Assembly (NCBI GenBank): GCA_004211235.1 | Contig: SEEY01000313.1 | Location: 1-5,375, forward strand | Direction of reading: 5' to 3' | Length of the DNA stretch: 5,375 nucleotides | From: Rubrivivax sp. | Lineage (GTDB): Bacteria > Pseudomonadota > Gammaproteobacteria > Burkholderiales > Burkholderiaceae | Shown here: in pieces, positions 1 through 5,375 of the stretch | How the letters are laid out: each line of letters opens with the position of its first letter | How positions within the stretch are numbered: position 1 is the stretch's first letter | Made by a program: the position numbers and the translations under genes | The notes under the pieces: generated by a model | Seen by the model: the letters and a program-made list of their open reading frames with translations, nothing else | Database searches by the model: none | Told to the model about the DNA's origin: nothing

Positions 1-1
1 G

Positions 2-274
2 CCCAGCACCGCGCCCGCGCTGAACCTGCATGGCGAACAACTCGTGGAATGGGGCGGCGCCCAGCGCTGGGTCGTCACGCCGCTGCCGCCGGCGGGCATG
101 CGCGAGGCCGCTGCCGCCGTGGGTGGGCACGCCACATGCTTCCGGTCGCTGGACAAGGCCGGCGGCGCCTTCACACCGCTGACGCCGCCGCTGGCCACCA
201 TCCACCAGCGGCTGAAGGCGTCGTTCGACCCGCACGGCGTGTTCAACCCCGGCCGCCTCTACCCGAATCTCTGA
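2..274 (+). CDS. glcE: Glycolate oxidase subunit GlcE, FAD-binding (C-terminal fragment, 5' end outside window)
   Basis: The frame is open from base 2 to the TGA at 272-274 and gives the last 90 residues of a protein that is about 350 residues in E. coli. GlcE is the second FAD-binding-type subunit of the GlcDEF complex, which oxidises glycolate to glyoxylate at the inner face of the membrane and passes electrons to the respiratory chain. What is visible is the C-terminal cap region: a GEQLVEWGGAQRW stretch, a TPLPP segment, and the closing signature FDPHGVFNPGRLYP, which is typical of the C-terminus of FAD-linked oxidases of the VAO/PCMH type. The FAD-binding domain itself lies upstream of the window. 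The finding of glcF one gene downstream strongly supports GlcE over other FAD-linked oxidases such as a D-lactate dehydrogenase. A GTG at 44 is internal and is not a start. The gene is cut by the window edge, not broken. Confidence 0.9.
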   Translation, partial: PSTAPALNLHGEQLVEWGGAQRWVVTPLPPAGMREAAAAVGGHATCFRSLDKAGGAFTPLTPPLATIHQRLKASFDPHGVFNPGRLYPNL

Positions 275-279
275 GAGGA
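273..279 (+). promoter_or_regulatory. Ribosome-binding site of pgm overlapping the glcE stop codon
   Basis: The purine-rich GAGAGGA lies 9 nt before the ATG at 289 and shares its first two bases with the glcE stop codon TGA (272-274). It fixes 289 as the pgm start. It also suggests that ribosomes finishing glcE help pgm initiation. No separate promoter is visible in the 14-nt gap. Confidence 0.6.
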
Positions 280-288
280 CTCTTCCCC

Positions 289-1941
289 ATGTCATCCCGA
301 CTCCACCCCCTGGCCGGCCAGCCGGCGCCGCCCGACTCGCTGATCGATCTGGACGCGCTGATCGAGGCCTATTTCTCCCGCCAGCCCGACCCGGCCAGCC
401 CCGAGCAGCAGGTGTCCTTCGGCACGTCCGGCCATCGCGGTTCGTCGCTCGATGGCTCGTTCAACGAGTGGCATGTGCTGGCCATCACGCAGGCCATCGT
501 CGACCACCGCAAGCAGCAGGGCATCGCCGGCCCGCTGTTCCTCGGCGCGGACACGCATGCGCTGTCGGCACCCGCGGTGACGAGCGCGCTGGAGGTGCTG
601 GCCGCCAACGGCGTCGATGTGATGCTGGCCCCGAGCGGGCAGTACACGCCGACGCCGGCCGTGTCGCTGGCCATCCTGGAATACAACCAGGGCAGGACGG
701 GCAGCGCGCGCGCCGACGGCATCGTCGTCACGCCCTCGCACAACCCCCCGCGCGACGGCGGCTTCAAGTACAACCCGCCGCACGGCGGCCCGGCGGACAG
801 CGACATCACGTCCGGCATCCAGAAGGACGCCAACGCCTACCTGGCGCAGCTGCTGCAGGGCGTGCACCGCCTGGACGCCGACAGTGCGCTGGCGGCCAGC
901 ACGACGCACACGCACGACTACCTCGCCCAGTATGTCGAGCTGCTCGGCAACGTCATCGACTTCGACGTCATCCGCGCTTCCGGCATCCGCCTGGGCGTGG
1001 ACCCGCTGGGCGGCGCGGGCGTGGCCTACTGGCCGGCCATCGCCGAGCGCTACCAGCTGCCGCTGACGGTGGTGAGCGACGTGGTGGACGGGCGCTTCCC
1101 GTTCATGTCGCTGGACTGGGACGGCAAGATCCGCATGGACCCGTCGTCGCCCTATGCGATGCAGCGCCTGACACAGCTGCGCGACAAGTTCGACGTCGCC
1201 TTCGCCTGCGACACCGACCATGACCGCCACGGCATCGTCACGCCCAGCGGCGGGCTGATGCAGCCGAACAACTACCTCAGCGTCGCGGTGGACTACCTGT
1301 TCCGCAACCGGCCGGGCTGGGGTGACGGCGCGGGTGTCGGCAAGACCGTGGTGACGACCGCGATGATCGAGCGCATCGCGCGTGGTCTGGGCCGGCCGCT
1401 GTTCGACGCGCCGGTCGGCTTCAAGTGGTTCTCGCCGGGGTTGCTGGACGGCAGCCTCGGCCTGGGCTGCGAGGAGAGCGCGGGCGCCTCCTTCCTGCGC
1501 CGCGACGGCCGCGTCTGGACGACCGACAAGGACGGCATCGCCGCCGCGCTGCTGTCCGCCGAGATCACCGCGCGCACGGGCAAGGACCCGAGCCAGTACT
1601 TCGACTCGCTCACGGCCACGCATGGCCGGCCGTACGCGGACCGGGTCGACGGCGCCGCGACGCGTGCACAGAAGGCGCGGCTGTCCAAGCTGACGGCGGC
1701 CGACGTGCAGGCCACGTCGCTGGCCGGCGAGGCGGTGGAGTCCGTCATCAGCGCCGCACCGGCCAACGGCGCGGCCATTGGCGGTATCAAGGTGTCCACC
1801 GCCAACGGCTGGTTCGCCGCGCGGCCGTCGGGCACCGAGGACATCTACAAGGTCTACGCCGAGAGCTTCCGCGACGAGGCGCACCTGCAGGTGCTGCTGC
1901 AGGAGGCGCAGGAGATCGTGAACCGTTCCCTTTCCGCCTGA
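289..1941 (+). CDS. pgm: Phosphoglucomutase, alpha-D-glucose phosphate-specific
   Basis: This 550-residue cytoplasmic enzyme interconverts glucose 1-phosphate and glucose 6-phosphate, linking glycolysis to glycogen, trehalose, UDP-glucose and surface polysaccharide synthesis. The length matches the E. coli enzyme (546). All four alpha-D-phosphohexomutase motifs are present. The N-terminal SFGTSGHRG signature is followed by the catalytic serine loop TPSHNPP with Ser150. The metal-binding loop DTDHDRHG has Asp308, Asp310 and Asp312. The sugar-binding loop GCEESAGASF has Glu395, Glu396 and Ser397. The C-terminal phosphate-binding loop RPSGTEDIYK covers residues 512 onward. The TPSHNPP form and the CEESAG loop point to the bacterial Pgm class rather than ManB/AlgC or GlmM. 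The frame is open upstream to base 49, but ATG 289 has a good ribosome-binding site and gives the family length. The gene sits between glcE (14 nt) and glcF (1-nt overlap), so it is probably cotranscribed with glycolate oxidase; that partnership is not explained by its reaction. Confidence 0.96.
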   Translation: MSSRLHPLAGQPAPPDSLIDLDALIEAYFSRQPDPASPEQQVSFGTSGHRGSSLDGSFNEWHVLAITQAIVDHRKQQGIAGPLFLGADTHALSAPAVTSALEVLAANGVDVMLAPSGQYTPTPAVSLAILEYNQGRTGSARADGIVVTPSHNPPRDGGFKYNPPHGGPADSDITSGIQKDANAYLAQLLQGVHRLDADSALAASTTHTHDYLAQYVELLGNVIDFDVIRASGIRLGVDPLGGAGVAYWPAIAERYQLPLTVVSDVVDGRFPFMSLDWDGKIRMDPSSPYAMQRLTQLRDKFDVAFACDTDHDRHGIVTPSGGLMQPNNYLSVAVDYLFRNRPGWGDGAGVGKTVVTTAMIERIARGLGRPLFDAPVGFKWFSPGLLDGSLGLGCEESAGASFLRRDGRVWTTDKDGIAAALLSAEITARTGKDPSQYFDSLTATHGRPYADRVDGAATRAQKARLSKLTAADVQATSLAGEAVESVISAAPANGAAIGGIKVSTANGWFAARPSGTEDIYKVYAESFRDEAHLQVLLQEAQEIVNRSLSA

Positions 1942-3182
1942 TGCAGACCACCCTCGCGCCCGAATTCGCCGGCACGGCCGATGGCATCGAGGCCGAGGCC
2001 ATCCTGCGCCGCTGCGTGCATTGCGGCTTCTGCACCGCCACCTGCCCGACCTACCAGCTGCTGGGCGACGAGCTGGACGGGCCGCGAGGACGCATCTACC
2101 TGATCAAGCAGGTGATGGAGGGCGCCGAGCCGACGCGCGAGACGCAGCTGCACCTGGACCGCTGCCTGACCTGCCGCAACTGCGAGACGACCTGCCCGTC
2201 GGGCGTGGAGTACGGCCATCTGGTCGACATCGGCCGGCGCGTCGTCGATGCCAAGGTCGAGCGCCCGGCGGCCGAGCGGCGCGTGCGTTGGCTGCTGAAG
2301 GAGGGCCTGACCTCGCCGCTGTTCAAACCGGCGATGAAGCTGGGCCAGGCGCTGCGCCCGCTGGTGCCCGCATCGCTGAAGGACAAGGTGCCAGCCAGGC
2401 CGCCGGCGACGGCGCACGACTGGCCGACGCGCCAGCTCAACCGCAAGGTGCTGCTGCTGCTCGGCTGCGTGCAACCGGCGATGGCGCCCAACATCAACTC
2501 GGCGACGGCTCGCGTGCTCGATGCGGCGGGCATCCAGAGCATGGTGGCCGACGGCGCCGGCTGCTGCGGCGCCATCCGCGCCCACCTCGGCGACCACGAT
2601 GCCGCGCTCAACGACATGCGCCGCAACATCGACGCCTGGTGGCCGCTGGTGGCCGGGCCGGGCGAGCGCGTCGAGGCGCTGGTGATGAACGCCTCGGGCT
2701 GCGGCGTGACGGTGAAGGAGTACGCGCATGCGCTGGCCCACGACCCGGCCTATGCCGACAAGGCGCGCCGCATCAGCGAGGTGACGAAGGACCTGAGCGA
2801 ACTGCTGCCGGAGCTCGTGCCGGCGCTCAAGCCCCGGCTCAAGGCCAAGAGCGCGTCGCTGGCGTATCACCCGCCTTGCACGCTTCAGCACGGTCAGCAG
2901 CTGCGCGGTGGCGTGGAGGTTTCGATGCGCGAGCTGGGCTTTCGCATCGACTGCGCGCCGACGGACAGCCACCTGTGCTGCGGTTCGGCCGGCACTTACT
3001 CCGTGCTGCAACCCGAGCTGTCCAAGCAACTCCGCGACCGCAAGCTCGCAGCGTTGGCGCCGCTCCACGCCGAGCAGATCGTGTCGGCCAACGTCGGCTG
3101 CATCCAGCATCTGCAAAGCGGCACGGCGACGCCGGTGCGGCACTGGGTCGAGGTGCTGGACGACGCGCTCAGGGGTGTTTGA
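1941..3182 (+). CDS. glcF: Glycolate oxidase iron-sulfur subunit GlcF
   Basis: The product has 413 residues (E. coli GlcF has 407). It is the electron-transfer subunit of the membrane-associated GlcDEF glycolate oxidase, taking electrons from the flavin subunits. Two ferredoxin-type 4Fe-4S motifs are at the N-terminus: CVHCGFCTATCP (Cys25, 28, 31, 35) and CLTCRNCETTCP (Cys75, 78, 81, 85). Two cysteine-rich CCG domains follow, with GCCG at Cys208-Cys209 and CCGSAG at Cys346-Cys347. Each is accompanied by its partner segment: LLGCVQP and NASGCG for the first, YHPPCTLQHG for the second. No signal peptide or membrane segment is seen. ATG 1941 shares its A with the pgm stop (TGATG). There is no clear Shine-Dalgarno sequence just before it, so translation probably depends on coupling to pgm. 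The related LutA/GlpC/LldE proteins share the CCG domains, but the length, the two ferredoxin motifs and the glcE neighbour favour GlcF. Confidence 0.95.
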   Translation: MQTTLAPEFAGTADGIEAEAILRRCVHCGFCTATCPTYQLLGDELDGPRGRIYLIKQVMEGAEPTRETQLHLDRCLTCRNCETTCPSGVEYGHLVDIGRRVVDAKVERPAAERRVRWLLKEGLTSPLFKPAMKLGQALRPLVPASLKDKVPARPPATAHDWPTRQLNRKVLLLLGCVQPAMAPNINSATARVLDAAGIQSMVADGAGCCGAIRAHLGDHDAALNDMRRNIDAWWPLVAGPGERVEALVMNASGCGVTVKEYAHALAHDPAYADKARRISEVTKDLSELLPELVPALKPRLKAKSASLAYHPPCTLQHGQQLRGGVEVSMRELGFRIDCAPTDSHLCCGSAGTYSVLQPELSKQLRDRKLAALAPLHAEQIVSANVGCIQHLQSGTATPVRHWVEVLDDALRGV

Positions 3183-3305
3183 TGGATGGCCTTGGCTGGT
3201 AGATATCGGCCAGGAGCGGCCTTTCGCTCGCGGCAGCTTCGGTAATCTTTTCCTCACGCTGGTGCTACTTGACGCCGCACTTGTCAACCGTTGAGTCTCA
3301 CGCGA
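3183..3305 (+). other. Intergenic region between glcF and the DUF5984-like gene
   Basis: These 123 bases hold no gene. GC drops sharply from the glcF level. A 5-bp stem (GAGCG 3214-3218, CGCTC 3225-3229) with a 6-nt loop lies about 30 bases after the glcF stop. It lacks a following T-tract, so I do not call it a terminator. An inverted repeat TTGAC-N9-GTCAA is at 3269-3287. No convincing -35/-10 pair is present: the TTGACG at 3269 has nothing like a -10 box 16-18 nt further on. The left junction of the lower-GC block appears to fall in this stretch. Confidence 0.5.
3269..3287. promoter_or_regulatory. Inverted repeat TTGAC-N9-GTCAA, possible operator
   Basis: The perfect 5-bp arms TTGAC (3269-3273) and GTCAA (3283-3287) are separated by 9 nt and end 18 nt before the ATG at 3306. 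Dyads of this size and position often bind dimeric regulators, and no other regulatory signal is visible for the downstream gene. The arms are short enough to arise by chance, and no regulator gene is in the window, so the role is a guess. Confidence 0.25.
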
Positions 3306-4103
3306 ATGCCGTCCCCGCTCTTTCAGTTTGAGCTTCGTCCCCTCGATCAAATACAGCCATGGGGCGCACCTGAGGACCCGAACTTGCACTGGTTCGGTCT
3401 CACTGACGGCGAATACTGGATTCAGGCTGGTGAACACCGACTGTTCGAGTTTGCGAACCCCGCCCAAGCACGATCCGGCGGGTCACGGTTCTGCGACTAC
3501 CAAGTGGTGCGTCTTTATGAAGATGTGATCGATCTAGCTCCCTACGCGCTGGAGCCCGTCCCGGAGGAACTCCAGCAATACATCGAGATAGATGAATCGA
3601 AGCCTTGGAAGCACTCTTGGTCGAAATGGTGCGAGGCCATAGACGAACACGATGTGTCTGAGGCGACTCTGGATCTACTGGATAACGCTGGCTCGTGGAT
3701 GGGTCGTCGCCAGCTTGATTCGCTCTACCTGACTCCGTCAACCAACGTCATCGTGTGGTCGGACTCAGAGTCCGTTCACTTTCAGTGGGACAACCGAGAC
3801 AAGCTTCTGAACGGCTGTCAGGCTTGGTCGGCGCAGCATGGGAGCTGGCAACTGCCTCGTGCCAGCTTCGTGGACGAGGTTCGCAACTTTCATGATCGCC
3901 TGATGGAACAAATGGCGCAGCGGATCTCGCAAGTCGCGGCAGGGGCTCTTGCCACGAGCGTTCGCGTAGATCTTGAGGGGCTACGCCGAGAGCAAGCGGC
4001 CCGTTCGCAATCCATCGAGCGCAACTTTGACCAGCCCACAACCCCAACTGATTGGCCTGTGGTCCTTGCGGCCATACGGTCGCTCGAAGCCCGCCACGGC
4101 TGA
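3306..4103 (+). CDS. Uncharacterised protein resembling the DUF5984 family
   Basis: This gene encodes 265 residues with no known activity. From memory of the family, the N-terminal pattern FELRPLDQIQPWG (residues 8-20) followed by LHWFGLTDGEYW (27-38) matches proteins labelled DUF5984; I could not confirm this by search. The protein is unusually rich in tryptophan (12 residues, about 4.5%). A second conserved-looking block is VIVWSD...FQWDN around Trp151 and Trp161, and it ends in a helical region from about residue 185. There is no signal peptide, membrane segment or recognisable catalytic motif, so it is probably a soluble cytoplasmic protein. I chose ATG 3306; an in-frame TTG at 3291 would add five residues (MSLTR), but neither start has a clear ribosome-binding site. 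GC is near 57% against about 70% in glcF, which suggests recent acquisition. It shares no operon overlap with either neighbour. An unsupported possibility is an immunity or accessory role. Confidence 0.75.
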   Translation: MPSPLFQFELRPLDQIQPWGAPEDPNLHWFGLTDGEYWIQAGEHRLFEFANPAQARSGGSRFCDYQVVRLYEDVIDLAPYALEPVPEELQQYIEIDESKPWKHSWSKWCEAIDEHDVSEATLDLLDNAGSWMGRRQLDSLYLTPSTNVIVWSDSESVHFQWDNRDKLLNGCQAWSAQHGSWQLPRASFVDEVRNFHDRLMEQMAQRISQVAAGALATSVRVDLEGLRREQAARSQSIERNFDQPTTPTDWPVVLAAIRSLEARHG

Positions 4104-4128
4104 ACCTTTTCCCAAGCGCCAATTCGCC

Positions 4129-4152
4129 ACGACGGCACGACGGCACGACAGC
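4129..4152 (+). repeat. Short tandem repeat, 8-bp unit ACGACGGC, about three copies
   Basis: Units at 4129-4136 and 4137-4144 are identical (ACGACGGC). A third at 4145-4152 differs at one base (ACGACAGC). It lies 25 bases after the stop of the DUF5984-like gene. An 8-bp period is not a multiple of three, consistent with noncoding sequence. It could vary in copy number by replication slippage. Confidence 0.6.
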
Positions 4153-4331
4153 TTCTCAGCAAGAAGATCGGCAAGGCGAAAGCAGGCAATGGGTCGGGAC
4201 TTACCTTCCGCTGCCGTCCGGGGCGAGCGACAGCTTTTCGGCAGTTCACTTCGACCTGGGCGAGGACAGCTTCGGATCGATATCCGCCGCCACCAAGCCG
4301 GCCACGAGCGGTCGCCTCCCTGAAGCGCGGC

Positions 4332-4379
4332 TGGGCATGCGCCCAAGGCGAGAATCGCCGGCCCGACCGCTCTGTGCGG
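4332..4379 (+). repeat. Cluster of three small inverted repeats upstream of truD
   Basis: Three stem-loops follow each other closely. The first is TGGGC/GCCCA (4332-4336, 4341-4345) with a 4-nt loop. The second is GGCGA/TCGCC (4347-4351, 4355-4359) with a GAA loop. The third is CCGC/GCGG (4367-4370, 4376-4379) with a 5-nt loop. They end 45 nt before the truD start. None has a T-tract, so they are not typical terminators. They could be a structured leader of the truD transcript or chance pairing in GC-rich DNA. Confidence 0.35.
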
Positions 4380-4424
4380 CCAGACATCCTGGCCCTGTCC
4401 ACAGCGGGCGCCACCACACCGCTC

Positions 4425-5375
4425 ATGACCGACGCCCAATACACGACCTTGCCGACCTGGCCCCACGCCTATCCGGCCAGCGGCGCCAGCGCCACGCTGA
4501 AGTGCCGCAACGAGGATTTCGTCGTGACCGAACTGCCGCTGCAGGCGCCGTCCGGTGCGGGCGAACACATCTGGCTGGATGTCGAGAAGAACGGTGCCAA
4601 CACCGTCTTCGTCGCCCAGCAACTGGCCGCCGCCGCCGGCGTGCAGGATTTCGACGTGGGCTATGCCGGCCTCAAGGACCGCTACGCCGTCACGCGCCAG
4701 TGGTTCAGCATCTATTTCCCGAAGGGCGAGACGCCTGACCTGACCCAGCTTCAGCACCCGGAGTTCAAGGTGCTGGGCCAGACCCGCCACGTGAAGAAGC
4801 TGCGCCCCGGTGACCTGCAGGGCAACCGGTTCCGCATCGTGCTGCGTGACCTGACCGGCGAACGCGGCGCCATCGAGGCCAACCTCCAGGCCGTGGCGAC
4901 CCAGGGCGTGCCGAACTACTTCGGCGCTCAGCGCTTCGGTTTCGACGGCGGCAACGTCGAGCAGGGCCGGGCCATGCTGGCCCGCGAGATCCGGGTGCGC
5001 CATCCGAAGAAGAAGGGCATCTACCTGTCGGCGGTGCGCTCCTTCGTCTTCAACGAGGTGCTGGCGCTGCGCATCCAGCAGGGACTGTGGGGCCAGGCCT
5101 TGCCCGGTGACGTGATGGACGAGGCCGGGCACCCGACCGGGCCGCTGTGGGGGCGGGGCCGCGTCACCACCACCGAGCAGGCGCAGGCGCTGGAGAACGG
5201 CGTGGCCTCACGACACGCCACGCTGTGCGACGGCATGGAGCACGCCGGCCTGGATCAGGAGCGGCGCGCGCTGGTGGCCAGGCCGCTGGACATGTCATGG
5301 GCATGGGCGCAAGCCGATCAGCTCGTGCTGACGTTCTCCTTGCCCGCCGGGACCTACGCCACGTCCGTGCTGGAC
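4425..5375 (+). CDS. truD: tRNA pseudouridine(13) synthase TruD (3' end outside window)
   Basis: TruD converts uridine 13 of tRNA(Glu) to pseudouridine in the cytoplasm. The 317 residues present cover nearly the whole enzyme (E. coli TruD is about 349). Visible features in order are the N-terminal NEDFVVTE strand (29-36) with Phe32; the catalytic motif GYAGLKDRYAVTRQW with nucleophile Asp85; the hallmark VPNYFGAQRFG with Asn164; and the TRUD insertion domain, which contains the GPLWGRG turn. The closing segment LPAGTYATSVLD normally precedes the final few dozen residues, so only the extreme C-terminus is missing. ATG 4425 gives the usual N-terminus; the ribosome-binding site is poor. In E. 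coli truD follows ispF, but here the gene immediately upstream is the unrelated DUF5984-like gene, after a 321-bp gap. GC returns to the high level of the left block. The reading frame is intact to the last base. Confidence 0.95.
   Translation, partial: MTDAQYTTLPTWPHAYPASGASATLKCRNEDFVVTELPLQAPSGAGEHIWLDVEKNGANTVFVAQQLAAAAGVQDFDVGYAGLKDRYAVTRQWFSIYFPKGETPDLTQLQHPEFKVLGQTRHVKKLRPGDLQGNRFRIVLRDLTGERGAIEANLQAVATQGVPNYFGAQRFGFDGGNVEQGRAMLAREIRVRHPKKKGIYLSAVRSFVFNEVLALRIQQGLWGQALPGDVMDEAGHPTGPLWGRGRVTTTEQAQALENGVASRHATLCDGMEHAGLDQERRALVARPLDMSWAWAQADQLVLTFSLPAGTYATSVLD

Larger units (their letters stand above)
4104..4424 (+). other. Noncoding region between the DUF5984-like gene and truD
   Basis: These 321 bases hold no convincing gene. 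The + strand frames open across them encode Arg/Pro/Ser-rich low-complexity peptides and simply run into neighbouring genes out of frame. The region contains an 8-bp tandem repeat (4129-4152), three copies of GACAGCTT (4147, 4229 and 4265) and three consecutive small hairpins (4332-4379). I see no tRNA, no terminator with a T-tract and no clear sigma-70 promoter, although truD needs one here unless it is read through from upstream. The sequence looks like decayed intergenic DNA left beside an inserted gene. Confidence 0.5.

Noticed and set aside
49..288. Upstream extension of the pgm frame to base 49
   Set aside because: The extra 80 residues overlap the glcE coding region out of frame, are Arg/Pro-rich and match no Pgm N-terminus. 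ATG 289 has the ribosome-binding site and gives the family length.
292..1884. Long open frame on the - strand opposite pgm (530 codons)
   Set aside because: The translation is Arg/Ala/Val/His-rich with no domain. It is the usual antisense shadow of a GC-rich gene with strong third-position bias, and pgm carries all of its family motifs on the + strand.
3208..3230. Candidate rho-independent terminator after glcF
   Set aside because: The best stem is only 5 bp (GAGCG/CGCTC) and is not followed by a T-tract; the T-rich stretch begins about 17 bases later.
3269..3297. Candidate sigma-70 promoter with TTGACG as -35 box
   Set aside because: At 16-18 nt downstream there is no sequence resembling TATAAT, so the TTGACG is better explained as part of the inverted repeat.
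1854..3467. Long open frame on the - strand opposite glcF (537 codons)
   Set aside because: Same shadow effect: composition is biased to Arg, Ala, Gln and His, with no recognisable motif. It runs across a gene boundary and an intergenic region.
3290..4424. Possible integron gene cassette: GTTGAGT (3290-3296) fits the GTTRRRY core site just before a single lower-GC gene
   Set aside because: No matching RYYYAAC/GTTRRRY pair with an attC-like fold is found after the gene, no integrase or second cassette is present, and a 7-base degenerate match is expected by chance.
4052..4738. Open frame on the + strand from the end of the orphan gene into truD (228 codons)
   Set aside because: It crosses noncoding DNA and then runs out of frame inside truD. 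The peptide is Arg/Pro/Ser-rich with no domain.
3981..5132. Open frame on the - strand opposite truD (383 codons)
   Set aside because: It is antisense to an intact TruD with conserved motifs; the translated sequence shows no family signature.

Overview
The window looks like chromosomal DNA from a high-GC betaproteobacterium, most likely of the order Burkholderiales. I infer this from about 70% GC in the housekeeping genes (counted on sample lines), strongly GC-ending codons, and the style of the glycolate oxidase, phosphoglucomutase and TruD proteins. I could not run a database search, so the genus is left open.

All genes lie on the + strand. Left block (2-3182): the 3' end of glcE (FAD-binding subunit of glycolate oxidase), a complete pgm (alpha-D-glucose phosphate-specific phosphoglucomutase) and a complete glcF (iron-sulfur subunit of glycolate oxidase). 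glcE and pgm are 14 nt apart, with the pgm ribosome-binding site overlapping the glcE stop. pgm and glcF overlap by one base (TGATG). The three genes therefore read as one operon in which a sugar-phosphate mutase gene sits between two subunits of the same membrane-associated oxidase.

Middle block (3183-4424): an AT-richer stretch with one complete gene of unknown function resembling the DUF5984 family (3306-4103), flanked by about 120 bp and 320 bp of noncoding DNA. The flanks hold a TTGAC-N9-GTCAA inverted repeat, a short 8-bp tandem repeat, repeated GACAGCTT words and a run of three small hairpins. Composition near 57% GC and the absence of a functional link to either side suggest an accessory insertion between two core blocks.

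Right block (4425-5375): truD, the tRNA pseudouridine-13 synthase, open to the window edge and lacking only its extreme C-terminus.

The best-supported unusual points are the interruption of glcE-glcF by pgm and the lower-GC DUF5984-like gene with its structured flanks. I see no CRISPR array, tRNA, rRNA, transposase, integrase, phage gene or recognisable defence system, and no convincing evidence of a new multi-gene system.
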